A stretch of DNA of 64,000 nt. It comes from Pseudoalteromonas sp. T1lg48 (GTDB taxonomy: Bacteria > Pseudomonadota > Gammaproteobacteria > Enterobacterales > Alteromonadaceae). The notes under the pieces are model-generated. The model worked only from the letters and a program-made list of their open reading frames with translations. It was not told the DNA's origin and ran no database searches. The stretch lies in the NCBI RefSeq assembly GCF_002964785.1, contig NZ_PQCC01000001.1:124001-188000 (forward strand), in the 5' to 3' direction. The translations under genes and the position numbers were made by a program. Each line of letters begins with the position of its first letter. The stretch's first letter is position 1. Below are positions 9,574-18,305 of this stretch, piece by piece.

Positions 9574-10642
9574 ATAAGAAGCTTACTACTCGCTGAGAAC
9601 TTAACCCATCAAGCTTCCCTGCCAGTTTTGTTATTGTTCTTATGTTTTCTTGATCATGCTTTGCATGAGGTTGCGATAAAGCCTGCTCAATCGCACCGGG
9701 CAATTGCTTAACCTTATCGACTTTGAAGGTTAATGCTGAAAAATAGTCGATATCTGAGTCTAACCTTGCCTTGAATCGGTAGGCAAATGGACCTCGGTAT
9801 GACCATCTTAATTTATAAAAGTTGCACCAGATAACGGGCTTTTCAAGGGCAAAAAACTCGAAAATCGCCGAAGATGCATCCGATATCAGCACATCGGCCA
9901 AGGCCATAAAGGGCACTAAGTTATAATCGGTTACGCCCGCTAGATAGACATTTTCCCGTTTTGCCCATAGAGACAGTCGTTGCTGCTGTTTTTTGTATTT
10001 CTTTTTCGTGAGTGAAAAGAAGTGCGGCTTAATAATGATGTTACAGTGAGCATATTCATCCACCCAATTCTTATGCATCATTTCTATGGAGCTAGGATAA
10101 AATGTTGGCGCGTAGAGTAAGGTTGGTTTAGTTGGGTCTAACCCCAAACCTTCTAGGCTGTACTGCGATGCCAAAGCTTGATCTTGCAAGAGAGGATCAA
10201 GTTTAGCGTAACCGGTATCAACAAACCTGTCATTTGGGTACAGGCTTTCAAGGCGCTGCAAACGATGTTCACCTTCAACGAAACGCACGCTAGCAGCATT
10301 ATGTGAGGCATCGTAATAACAGGCTTTAGGGCCTATGCCATGCTGCATTAACGCCGTTTTTTTGCTTTGGTTAAGCAGTTGCATTTGTGCAAAGGCTTTA
10401 CCAAAGATGATCCAATCGCCGTCACATTGGCGATAAAAATCGAGGGCATCTTTCTCACTATTGAGCCAATGCACCGGCAATTGTTCGGTGTCGATCGCCT
10501 TTTGTGATGCCTTAACCAGTGCTTTATCCTGATCGGCATAAAACACAAAGCACACCGCCGCCCCTTTATCTACCAAGTGCTTATAGACAGGCAAATATTG
10601 TGGCAGATAGTACAGGTGTAAAACATCAAAGAAGACTTTCAT
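9563..10642 (-). CDS. CDP-glycerol glycerophosphotransferase-like protein (TagB/TagF family)
   Basis: A 359-residue protein from ATG at 10642; upstream in-frame alternatives at 10651 (ATG) and 10654 (GTG) exist, and none has a clear ribosome site. The C-terminal half has the family pattern: LLYAPTFYPSS, IIKPHFF, then ADVLISDASSAIFEFFALEKPVIW, which is the nucleotide-binding DxSS/E segment of poly(glycerol phosphate) transferases. It probably moves glycerol phosphate from CDP-glycerol to a lipid- or sugar-linked acceptor at the cytoplasmic face of the inner membrane. It is coupled to the TagD-like gene downstream. The acceptor in this Gram-negative is unknown. Confidence 0.82.
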   Translation of the reverse strand: MKVFFDVLHLYYLPQYLPVYKHLVDKGAAVCFVFYADQDKALVKASQKAIDTEQLPVHWLNSEKDALDFYRQCDGDWIIFGKAFAQMQLLNQSKKTALMQHGIGPKACYYDASHNAASVRFVEGEHRLQRLESLYPNDRFVDTGYAKLDPLLQDQALASQYSLEGLGLDPTKPTLLYAPTFYPSSIEMMHKNWVDEYAHCNIIIKPHFFSLTKKKYKKQQQRLSLWAKRENVYLAGVTDYNLVPFMALADVLISDASSAIFEFFALEKPVIWCNFYKLRWSYRGPFAYRFKARLDSDIDYFSALTFKVDKVKQLPGAIEQALSQPHAKHDQENIRTITKLAGKLDGLSSQRVVSFLYDN

Positions 10643-10754
10643 CAAATACATCACACAGTGTTAACAACAGCAGAGCATCATACTAGAAATGACAATAAAA
10701 TTTCTAGCCAGGCGCTGAAATACAGGAAATAAGTGCTAGTGCTTTTTTGCGTGT

Positions 10755-10768
10755 TGGGTCGCAGACCC
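10755..10768. repeat. Small inverted repeat
   Basis: GGGTC-GCA-GACCC hairpin in the gap between the glycerophosphotransferase gene and purC. It has no T-tract and no function is assigned. Confidence 0.4.
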
Positions 10769-10792
10769 ATCTGACATTATTGAGGGGGGGAT

Positions 10793-10831
10793 ATAAAAAT
10801 ACCGCTGCACCAAGGTGAGCGGTATTTTTGA
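10793..10831 (-). terminator. Rho-independent terminator of purC
   Basis: Long stem AAAAATACCGCT/AGCGGTATTTTT with an 11-base loop, just downstream of the purC stop codon on the minus strand. Confidence 0.9.
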
Positions 10832-10844
10832 AAATGGAGGGAAA

Positions 10845-11945
10845 TTAGTCGATTAACTGATATTCGTTATCGAGAATGGCAATGATTTCACCGCGCGGAT
10901 CACTTGGTATTTGAATGTCTGCACCAATAATCTTACTGGCAATCCCCACATAGGTTTGCGATACCTGCATCATTACCTCTACCGGCAGCTTATACGCTTT
11001 AGCCAGGGCTTCACGCTCATCCATGCGATCTTTATTTAGCAACACATCGCTGTCCGGCACGTTATTGATCAACAACTGACGGAAACCTTCTTTTGAGTTT
11101 TCAATGATCTTGCCGTCGCGGTATGCCGGGCCATCCCAAATACGCGAAGAGTCAGGTGTGCCCACCTCGTCGATATAGATAAGCTGTTCGTTGCCGTCCA
11201 TATCTTCCACATAACCAAACTCAAACTTGGTATCAACGAAGATCTGATCCAACTTAGCCAACTCGGCACTGATCAGCTCAAATCCTTGAGTCAGCAGGTG
11301 CTCATACTTGGCAACATCGGCTTCGCTGCTGAAGTTAAAGGCATCGAGGTTATCCGTGATGTTCTTACGAGTGATGTTTACATCATCCACCGCCGGCACA
11401 TCGTCAAGACCTTCGATAATGCCCTTGGTTGACGGCGTGATCAGCACTTCATCCAGCTTCTGGTTGGCTTCCAGACCTTCCGGTAGGTCGATACCACAGA
11501 AGGTACGAATGCCCTTGGCGTAGTCGCGCCACATGCTGCCGGTAATATATTGACGCGCAATGGCTTCAACCTTGACGGTTTTCGCTTTACGGACGATCCA
11601 CACATAAGGGTGAGGAATATCAACAATATGGTTGCCCGCCAGGCCGGCCGCATCAAATTGTTTAAACCAGTGCGCCGCTACCGCGTTAAGTGCAATGCCC
11701 TTACCAGGGACGCCATTAAGGCCCTCTTCACCCTGCCAGATGCAGTCGAATGCAGAAATACGGTCGGAGATAACCATGATCGCCAGCTCGGTGCCTTTAG
11801 GCACGGCATAACCTTTCTCAGCAATTAAGCGCGCGCTGTCTTGCTCGGTTAACCAATATACCGAGCGAACCTTGCCACTGTGCACGGGTCCTTTGGTACG
11901 AATAGGTAAATCGTCATTAATGTCTAAGACTTTATAATTGCTCAT
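10845..11945 (-). CDS. purC: Phosphoribosylaminoimidazole-succinocarboxamide synthase (long form)
   Basis: A 366-residue SAICAR synthetase of de novo purine synthesis, joining CAIR and aspartate with [17 protein letters not shown] at the start, [13 protein letters not shown] in the middle and the substrate loop [13 protein letters not shown] identify it. It is about 130 residues longer than the E. coli enzyme and corresponds to the long form found in Vibrio and Shewanella. It has its own terminator. A GGAG-type ribosome site precedes the ATG. No PurR operator could be recognised in the 239 bases upstream. Confidence 0.95.
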   Translation of the reverse strand: MSNYKVLDINDDLPIRTKGPVHSGKVRSVYWLTEQDSARLIAEKGYAVPKGTELAIMVISDRISAFDCIWQGEEGLNGVPGKGIALNAVAAHWFKQFDAAGLAGNHIVDIPHPYVWIVRKAKTVKVEAIARQYITGSMWRDYAKGIRTFCGIDLPEGLEANQKLDEVLITPSTKGIIEGLDDVPAVDDVNITRKNITDNLDAFNFSSEADVAKYEHLLTQGFELISAELAKLDQIFVDTKFEFGYVEDMDGNEQLIYIDEVGTPDSSRIWDGPAYRDGKIIENSKEGFRQLLINNVPDSDVLLNKDRMDEREALAKAYKLPVEVMMQVSQTYVGIASKIIGADIQIPSDPRGEIIAILDNEYQLID

Positions 11946-12184
11946 GGCTACTCCAACAAGGGCTTGAGAGGCTAATGCTTGGCCTTGGCGGCGCTCACGG
12001 CAACCAAGACTTTAGGCGCGATATAATAAGCTAGCTGGGCACGAAGATAAAGAAAAACGCCGACGATAGCGGACTTTTGTCCTATCTTTTTTCACCCCTT
12101 CCTAAAACCCCTGCTTACCCCCTGTCAATCAATCTTCATCTTGTTGTAAACTAAAAAACATCTTAATCGCTTAAGGGCCTCAAA

Positions 12185-13261
12185 GTGGATTTAGCAAGCA
12201 GCACTCAGGGTAAACGTTATTTAATGTATATCGCGCAAAATTACTCCTATGCGATTTTGCGCCCATTGCAGCAAGAGATCCTGAATAACGGGGGTGAAGT
12301 AAAATGGTTCCTAGAGGGCGATGAAGTTAATCCGGACTACCTGCATAAGGACGAGCAACGCTTACTTAGCATCAATGAAGTACGCACATGGCAACCCCAT
12401 GCCAGTTTTGTGCCCGGTAATGTCATTCCCAATTTTATTCCAGGTAAAAAAATCGCCGTTTTTCACGGCTTTGATGCGGGCAAACGAAATCGTCGAGGAC
12501 AATTAGATCACTTCAATATTCGTGGTTGTTTTGATGCCTATTGCACACAAGGCCCGAGCACCACGTTACCTTTCCAACAGCTTGCTGCGAAGCATAAACA
12601 TTTCCGTGTTGTCCAAACCGGCTGGCCAGCCCTGGATACACTTTTTAGACCCACTAACAGTAACCCCTATGTTGTTGAGGATGATACACGCAAGACCATA
12701 CTTATCTGCTCCACCTTTTCACGAAATTTATCCCTAGCCCCCATACTTGTGGATACGATAAAGCAACTCAGAGACAGTGGGAAATACCGTATTCTCGTGC
12801 AATTTCACCCGAAAATGGCAGCGGATATTGTCGACCAATATAAGGCCCTGCAAAATAACGACCTCACCTTCATAGAAACCGACAATGTCATTCCATTGTT
12901 ACAGGCCGCCGATGTGATGCTCTGCGATACCTCATCTATTTTACTGATGTTTTTATTATTACGCCGCCCTGTGGTGACCTTTAACAATCAAGCCCCCGGT
13001 CCGCACTTACTCAATGTCACGGATGCCAGTGAGGTTGAATCTGCGATCGATCACGCGCTTACCCACCCAGAGCCATTAATGAAAGAAGTTGAAGCATTCT
13101 GTCAGCAGCTCCACCCCTATCAAGATGGCAACTCTAGCCAGCGTGTGCTTGCAGCAACCAATGACCTCATTGAGACGGATGGCACAGAACTCAAACGCAA
13201 GCCGCTTAACCTCATTCGCCAATTCAAAATGCGTAAAAAACTCGGCTATTGGCGCTTTTAA
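12185..13261 (+). CDS. Second CDP-glycerol glycerophosphotransferase-like protein
   Basis: A 358-residue protein from GTG at 12185, chosen because AAGGG lies seven bases upstream; an in-frame ATG at 12224 has no usable ribosome site. The C-terminal half matches the TagB/TagF family: ILICSTFSRNLSLAP, ILVQFHPKM and ADVMLCDTSSILLMFLLLRRPVV. It is not a close copy of the protein encoded at 9563-10642, although both have the same fold. It points away from purC and just precedes the ABC transporter locus. It probably transfers glycerol phosphate or a related group during surface polymer synthesis; the target is unknown. Confidence 0.8.
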   Translation: MDLASSTQGKRYLMYIAQNYSYAILRPLQQEILNNGGEVKWFLEGDEVNPDYLHKDEQRLLSINEVRTWQPHASFVPGNVIPNFIPGKKIAVFHGFDAGKRNRRGQLDHFNIRGCFDAYCTQGPSTTLPFQQLAAKHKHFRVVQTGWPALDTLFRPTNSNPYVVEDDTRKTILICSTFSRNLSLAPILVDTIKQLRDSGKYRILVQFHPKMAADIVDQYKALQNNDLTFIETDNVIPLLQAADVMLCDTSSILLMFLLLRRPVVTFNNQAPGPHLLNVTDASEVESAIDHALTHPEPLMKEVEAFCQQLHPYQDGNSSQRVLAATNDLIETDGTELKRKPLNLIRQFKMRKKLGYWRF

Positions 13262-13333
13262 TCGCAACGTACTGAACGCGCCACGGCAGTGTGATACAGT
13301 CACGCCTATGAGTGGCGCAAACCTGTAAAACAC

Positions 13334-14032
13334 ATGATTGAAATCGATAAGTTGTGGTTCTCTTGGCAAGGAAAAACTGCCGATCCCACCCTCAAGATTG
13401 ACGCTTTGCATGTAAAACAAGGTGAACATCTTTTTTTACACGGCCCAAGTGGCTCGGGTAAATCGACCTTATTGTCCTTACTGGCGGGAATTCAAGTGCC
13501 GCAACAGGGTGCAATTACCTTGAATAATACCCAACTTAATCGTCTCAGCAGTTCCCAGCGAGACCAGTTTCGCGCCGATCATATTGGCTATATTTTTCAA
13601 AGCTTTAATTTGTTGCCTTATCTAAACCCCATTGACAACGTGACGATCGCATGTGAGTTCTCTCGGCTTCGCAAACAGCGCGCTTTATCTCACGGTGATT
13701 CATTAACACACTTGGCAAAAAACCTGCTGGTGCAACTGGGTCTCGACGAACAGCATCACCACAAAGCAGTAAACACGCTCAGTATTGGCCAACAACAGCG
13801 CGTCGCCGCGGCGCGTGCGGTGATCGGCGACCCGGAAATCATCATTGCCGATGAACCTACCTCGGCACTGGATGAAGCCAACCGCAAGGCCTTTATCGAA
13901 CTGCTATTCGCACAAACGGATAAAACCGGCGCCACCGTGGTCTTTGTCAGCCATGAGCAAAGCCTTGCCCCGCTGTTCTCCAAGGTGGTGCACCTAGATG
14001 AATTGCAAGGAGGGGCCGATGATCTTGCTTAA
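13334..14032 (+). CDS. ABC transporter ATPase, LolD/MacB-like (ZrgB-like)
   Basis: A 232-residue ATPase. Walker A is GPSGSGKST near residue 35, Walker B is [14 protein letters not shown], and the signature reads LSIGQQQR rather than the usual LSGGQ. It belongs to the group that works with FtsX-type permeases, and the next gene is such a permease, overlapping by 14 bases. The set of ATPase, permease with His-rich loop and DUF3299 protein resembles the Vibrio cholerae Zrg zinc-uptake locus, so a zinc-related role is likely but inferred. No Zur box was recognised in the short upstream gap. Confidence 0.85.
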   Translation: MIEIDKLWFSWQGKTADPTLKIDALHVKQGEHLFLHGPSGSGKSTLLSLLAGIQVPQQGAITLNNTQLNRLSSSQRDQFRADHIGYIFQSFNLLPYLNPIDNVTIACEFSRLRKQRALSHGDSLTHLAKNLLVQLGLDEQHHHKAVNTLSIGQQQRVAAARAVIGDPEIIIADEPTSALDEANRKAFIELLFAQTDKTGATVVFVSHEQSLAPLFSKVVHLDELQGGADDLA

Positions 14033-15293
14033 ATTGGCAACCAAAAGCCTACTCAATCGCCGTGCCAGCGTGCTGTTAAGCCTGTTGACCATCGCCATTA
14101 GCGTGATGCTGCTGCTCACCATAGAACGAGTGCGTATGCAGGCCAAGGAAAGCTTTGCCGCCACCGTGTCGGGTACGGATCTGATCGTTGGTGCCCGTAC
14201 CGGAGATATTCAATTACTGCTGGCGTCGGTGTTTCGTATCGGGCATATGAACAACGGTGTTAGCTGGCAAAGCTATCAAGATATCAGTACTAAACGAGGC
14301 ATAAAATGGGCCCTGCCACTGTCTTTAGGAGATACCCACAAGGGCTATGCGGTGCTTGGTACCACCGGCGATTACTTTACCCACTTTCAATACGGTAAAA
14401 AGCAGCACCTAAGCTTTAGTGCCGGCGTCCCCTTTGCCAATAATAATGACGTGGTGCTTGGTGCCGAAGTAGCCAAACGCCTGGGATACGACTTAGGCGA
14501 TAATATTGTCGTCGCCCACGGCATGGGCAAAACCAGCTTTCATCACCATGACGACAAGCCGCTGACCGTGGTGGGTATCCTTGCCGCCACCGGCACACCT
14601 GTGGATAAAACCCTGCATGTACCTTTAATTGCCATCGACCAATTACACGGTGCAGAGACGCAGCAAGCCGAGCATCTTCACGCCGAGCATCATGACGATG
14701 AGCACGACCAAGAGCATCTTGTAGACCTGGTCGGTGAGCCAAAACAGATCAGTGCCTTTTTACTGGGTTTCGACAGCCCCCTCTATACCCTGCAGGTCCG
14801 CCGCAACATTAATAATTATAAGCCTGAGCCGCTGATGGCCATTATGCCTGGTGTCACCTTGCGGGAGTTATGGGGCATGTTGGCCATGGTCGAAAAGCTG
14901 CTGCTGTTGTTTTCCGTGGTGGTGCTGGTTGTCAGCCTGCTAGGCATGCTCACCACCTTGCTAGCCAACCTGTCGCAGCGACGCCGCGAGCTGGCGATTT
15001 TACGCTCGGTGGGCGCTAAACCCTGGCATATTTTCTCCTTGATGAGCATGGAATCCTTGTTGATCAGCCTGCTTGGCACCACCTTTGGGGTCGCCCTCTG
15101 TTATCTTTTGCTGACGCTGGCGCAGCCACAGTTACAGGCCCAGGCCGGTATCAATATCGATCTTCAAGGCATCTCAAGCTATGAACTTATGCTGATCGCC
15201 GTTATTATGGCGGCAGCCTGGATAGTAGGGTTAATCCCCGCCATTCGTGCCTATTTTTACTCCCTGCATGATGGGATGAGTGTTAAGACCTAG
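14019..15293 (+). CDS. FtsX-type ABC permease with His/Asp-rich periplasmic loop (ZrgC-like)
   Basis: A 424-residue permease starting at ATG 14019, directly after an AAGGAGGGG ribosome site; an in-frame start seven codons earlier lacks one. It has one N-terminal membrane helix (about residues 11-30), a large periplasmic domain and three C-terminal helices, as in LolC/MacB-type permeases. The periplasmic domain carries HHHDDKPL and then a run rich in His, Asp and Glu (HLHAEHHDDEHDQEH, around 14680-14725), a likely metal-binding loop. Together with the ATPase before it and the DUF3299 gene after it, this supports a zinc transport or zinc-handling role. Confidence 0.83.
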   Translation: MILLKLATKSLLNRRASVLLSLLTIAISVMLLLTIERVRMQAKESFAATVSGTDLIVGARTGDIQLLLASVFRIGHMNNGVSWQSYQDISTKRGIKWALPLSLGDTHKGYAVLGTTGDYFTHFQYGKKQHLSFSAGVPFANNNDVVLGAEVAKRLGYDLGDNIVVAHGMGKTSFHHHDDKPLTVVGILAATGTPVDKTLHVPLIAIDQLHGAETQQAEHLHAEHHDDEHDQEHLVDLVGEPKQISAFLLGFDSPLYTLQVRRNINNYKPEPLMAIMPGVTLRELWGMLAMVEKLLLLFSVVVLVVSLLGMLTTLLANLSQRRRELAILRSVGAKPWHIFSLMSMESLLISLLGTTFGVALCYLLLTLAQPQLQAQAGINIDLQGISSYELMLIAVIMAAAWIVGLIPAIRAYFYSLHDGMSVKT

Positions 15294-15300
15294 GATTATT

Positions 15301-15792
15301 ATGAGTCTATTTAATCGTTTTCTAGCCGTACTATTCACCTGTGTGAGTGTGGCTTCTTTCGCCAATGAACCCGTGGAAATTTTCTGGGAAGATTTAGTGC
15401 CCGAGGGGCATGTGACCGTCGACACCCGCAACTCCGCCGCCAGTCACGAAGGCGCCGATCAAAACTGGGTGCAACCAAATTTAGACGCACCCGTGGTGCA
15501 AAAATACAATGGTAAAACAGTAAGCTTGCCGGGCTTTGTGGTTCCCCTTGAAGGCGACAGTGAGGTGATCACCGAGTTTCTGCTGGTGCCTTATTTCGGT
15601 GCCTGTATTCATGTGCCGCCACCGCCACCGAATCAAATTGTGCACGTCACCATGGCCGACGGCGTGCCTATCGAGAGCCTGTATGATGCCATCGTCGTGA
15701 CCGGAGTCATGAGTGCCGAAAGCTGGAGCGGTGATATCGCCAAAACCGGCTATAAAATTAAAGGTATTGGTGTGGCACCATTTGAGCTGTAA
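15301..15792 (+). CDS. DUF3299 periplasmic protein (ZrgD/E-like)
   Basis: A 163-residue protein from ATG 15301 (AGGA ribosome site six bases upstream). The first 20 or so residues form a signal peptide ending SFANEP. The conserved DUF3299 core is visible: FWEDLVP, PGFVVPLEGD, EFLLVPYFGACIHVPPPPPNQ and GYKIKGI. It ends the operon and is followed by a strong terminator. DUF3299 proteins accompany ABC transporters for metal handling in Vibrio and relatives; the biochemical role of the domain is not established. Confidence 0.85.
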   Translation: MSLFNRFLAVLFTCVSVASFANEPVEIFWEDLVPEGHVTVDTRNSAASHEGADQNWVQPNLDAPVVQKYNGKTVSLPGFVVPLEGDSEVITEFLLVPYFGACIHVPPPPPNQIVHVTMADGVPIESLYDAIVVTGVMSAESWSGDIAKTGYKIKGIGVAPFEL

Positions 15793-15815
15793 AGGCTAGC
15801 TCTACCGCAACTGCA

Positions 15816-15844
15816 ACAGGCCCGCAATCGCGGGCCTTGTTTTA
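15816..15844 (+). terminator. Rho-independent terminator
   Basis: Stem AGGCCCGC/GCGGGCCT with loop AATC, followed by TGTTTT, downstream of the DUF3299 gene and facing convergent mutM. Confidence 0.9.
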
Positions 15845-15875
15845 AATCGACTTGGCTAACCTAAAACTAAGACGA

Positions 15876-16685
15876 TTAACGTTGGCAGCGCTTACAATAC
15901 ACTGTGCTGCGCCCGCCCAAACGGATTTCCGTCAATTCGCTTTGACATTCGACACAAGGCTGGCCCTTACGGCCATAAACCAACAATTGCTGAGCAAAAT
16001 AACCCGGTTTGCCATCGCTTTGAGCAAAATCCTTTAAGGTGGTACCGCCTTGCTCTATGGCTGCCGCCAAGGTTTCCTTGATGATCGGCGTCAATTTTTG
16101 ATAGCGCGCTAAACTCACCTTCCCAGCTTCACGCTTGGGGTTAATTCCGGCCTTAAACAGGGACTCGTTGGCGTAAATATTACCGACCCCAACCACCACA
16201 TGATTATCCATCAGAAACTGCTTAATAGGCTGCTTCTTATTACGCGACTTGGTAAACAACCAGTTGGCATCAAAGTCTTCGGTCAGCGGCTCGGGACCAA
16301 GTTTACTAAACACCGAATGCAGGCTGTCGAGCTCCTGCCACAGACAGGCACCAAAGCGGCGGGAATCGTTCAACCTTAAACTCAGGCCATTATCGAACTC
16401 AAACACCACATGGTCATGCTTTTTAAGCGGTTCGTTTATGGGCACCACCCGTAAATGGCCAGACATGCCTAAATGCAGGATCACCGCCCCTTCGTCTGTG
16501 TGCAGCAACAGATATTTGGCACGACGGGTCACGGATTCAATGATTTTGCCGCCCAGTTCATACACTTGCTCACTTACCGGCCAGCGCAACTGCCCTTGGT
16601 GAACACTTACTTTAGTTATGGTGTGGCCTTCAACATGAGGCGCTATGCCCAAACGGCTTACCTCGACCTCTGGAAGTTCAGGCAT
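15876..16685 (-). CDS. mutM: Formamidopyrimidine-DNA glycosylase
   Basis: A 269-residue base-excision repair enzyme removing 8-oxoguanine and formamidopyrimidines. The N-terminal MPELPEVEV supplies the catalytic Pro and Glu, [10 protein letters not shown] is the helix-two-turn-helix, and the C-terminal zinc finger has two CxxC pairs (CVEC and CKRC). Length is standard. It is convergent with the DUF3299 gene and sits six bases after the stop of the membrane-anchored gene upstream, suggesting co-transcription. Confidence 0.96.
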   Translation of the reverse strand: MPELPEVEVSRLGIAPHVEGHTITKVSVHQGQLRWPVSEQVYELGGKIIESVTRRAKYLLLHTDEGAVILHLGMSGHLRVVPINEPLKKHDHVVFEFDNGLSLRLNDSRRFGACLWQELDSLHSVFSKLGPEPLTEDFDANWLFTKSRNKKQPIKQFLMDNHVVVGVGNIYANESLFKAGINPKREAGKVSLARYQKLTPIIKETLAAAIEQGGTTLKDFAQSDGKPGYFAQQLLVYGRKGQPCVECQSELTEIRLGGRSTVYCKRCQR

Positions 16686-16691
16686 ACTAAT

Positions 16692-17180
16692 TTACCCTTT
16701 TAAATGTAAAAATAACCGTTGCGCTTGTGCCTGTGTAAGCCTAAGCCAACGCTGTTGATGTTTATCAAAAAGCTGATACTGCTGGGCATCCTTATAGAGC
16801 ACAAAAACCCAGGGCTGAGTCTCTCCGGCAAGACTCAGGGTTGCCACTAATAACGGCTCGGCGTTACTTTGCGCTCCTATTTCGGCCTGCATACTCTGCC
16901 AGGCCTGAATCCGCGTTGCCAGCTCCGCGACATTAGCATTTTCAGCGTCAGCCTCGGGCATCCCCTGAATGCGCCAGCCGCTACCGATGCGCTCAATACG
17001 CACGCCAGGGTATTCCAAAGCGAGAATATAGCTTTGCTCGGGCAGCAGGGGTTGTGGCCCTTCGGGCTCGCTATTGCCGCCAAGTTTATGATGCAACCCA
17101 TTGAATACAAAGATCATTATCAACATGGAAAAAATAAGTAGATTATTCCATGCCTTGCGCGATAACTTGATAACCGCCAT
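16692..17180 (-). CDS. Hypothetical membrane-anchored protein upstream of mutM
   Basis: A 162-residue protein not assigned to a family. A single membrane segment near residues 13-28 (LLIFSMLIMIFVFNGL) follows a basic N-terminus, so the remaining 130 residues are probably periplasmic. The soluble part has RIERIGSGWRI and LFDKHQQRWLRLT, suggesting a small beta-rich domain. It lies six bases from mutM and is probably co-transcribed, although there is no evident functional link to DNA repair. Confidence 0.7.
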   Translation of the reverse strand: MAVIKLSRKAWNNLLIFSMLIMIFVFNGLHHKLGGNSEPEGPQPLLPEQSYILALEYPGVRIERIGSGWRIQGMPEADAENANVAELATRIQAWQSMQAEIGAQSNAEPLLVATLSLAGETQPWVFVLYKDAQQYQLFDKHQQRWLRLTQAQAQRLFLHLKG

Positions 17181-17308
17181 TGCAGGTCCCTAGTTAATAT
17201 CTTGGCCCTCAGTGTAACCAAAAAGTCGCCTTCAATCAGCCCATTTGCCGCTACCCCAGTGCGGTTAATTATTGTTACAATAGGGGCAAAGTATTTTGGA
17301 GAGTCACA

Positions 17309-18232
17309 ATGGCCATGTATGTAGTGGGACACAAGATCCCTGATTCTGATTCTATCTGCGGTGCAATTGCACTGGCGTACCTTAAAAACCAAATCGGTGA
17401 AGAAGCGATCCCGACCCGTTTAGGTGAAGTATCACCGGAAACTCAGTTTATCCTTGACCGTTTCGGCTTCGAAGCCCCAGAGCTAAAAATGAGCTATGCC
17501 GGTGAAGATGTGTATATCGTTGACCACACTGAAAAAACTCAGGCTCCTGATGATATCGACCAGGCTCGCGTCGTTGGTGTGGTAGACCACCATAAACTTG
17601 GCGATCTGACTACTTCAACTCCTCTTGAGTGCTGGATCCGCCCGGTTGGTTGTTCAAACACCATTATCAAAATGATGTATGACTTCTACAACGTCGAAAT
17701 CCCTAAAGGCATCGCCGGTTTGATGATGTGCGCCATCCTGAGCGACACGGTGATTTTCAAGTCGCCAACCTGTACCACGGCCGATATCAAATGCGTTGAA
17801 GCCCTGGCAGAAATCGCTGGTATCGACGATGCCAAAGAGCTGGGCATGGAAATGTTCAAGGTAAAATCTGCCGTTGAAGGCACTCCGGCACGCGACCTGG
17901 TTATGCGTGATTTCAAAGACTTCAATATGAATGGTAACCTGGTTGGTATCGGTCAGTTGGAAGTGATCGACCTGGCCGTATTCGACGATATCAAGGCCGA
18001 TCTGGAAGCGGATATCGCCAAGCTGAAAGAAGAAGGCAATCGTCACAGCGTATTATTGCTACTAACCGACATCATGAAGGAAGGCTCACAAATGCTGATC
18101 GCCTCCGATGATGAGGGCTTAGTGGCCAAAGCCTATGGCGCCGAGATCAGCGACTCAAAAGTATGGCTAGACGGCGTATTGAGTCGTAAAAAGCAAGTCG
18201 TGCCGCCACTGCAAGAAGCATTCGCAGGCTAA
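17309..18232 (+). CDS. ppaC: Manganese-dependent inorganic pyrophosphatase (family II)
   Basis: A 307-residue DHH-family pyrophosphatase hydrolysing PPi to phosphate. The metal ligands are visible in GHKIPDSDS (H and DSD near the start), DHTEK and DHHKLGD; the C-terminal DHHA2 part ends with the substrate-binding SRKKQ. The length fits. GGAG lies about seven bases before the ATG. It is monocistronic with a strong terminator. Family II enzymes need Mn2+ or Co2+; the presence of a family I enzyme elsewhere in the genome cannot be judged here. Confidence 0.95.
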   Translation: MAMYVVGHKIPDSDSICGAIALAYLKNQIGEEAIPTRLGEVSPETQFILDRFGFEAPELKMSYAGEDVYIVDHTEKTQAPDDIDQARVVGVVDHHKLGDLTTSTPLECWIRPVGCSNTIIKMMYDFYNVEIPKGIAGLMMCAILSDTVIFKSPTCTTADIKCVEALAEIAGIDDAKELGMEMFKVKSAVEGTPARDLVMRDFKDFNMNGNLVGIGQLEVIDLAVFDDIKADLEADIAKLKEEGNRHSVLLLLTDIMKEGSQMLIASDDEGLVAKAYGAEISDSKVWLDGVLSRKKQVVPPLQEAFAG

Positions 18233-18255
18233 AGCCCGACCTAGATTGCTCTAAT

Positions 18256-18305
18256 ACCGCCTTTCTGGGCGGCAAAAAAGCCAAGCATCGCTTGGCTTTT
18301 TTATT
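18256..18305 (+). terminator. Tandem hairpins with terminator, ppaC/thiF convergent
   Basis: A small CCGCC/GGCGG hairpin (18257-18272) precedes a strong stem AAAAAAGCCAAGC/GCTTGGCTTTTTT (18274-18302). The second is A- and T-flanked, so it can end both ppaC and the thi operon; it reaches the thiF stop codon. Confidence 0.92.

Noticed and set aside
13262-13333. Zur operator before the Zrg-like operon
   Set aside because: No A/T-rich palindrome of the Zur type; only a weak, unrelated imperfect repeat.
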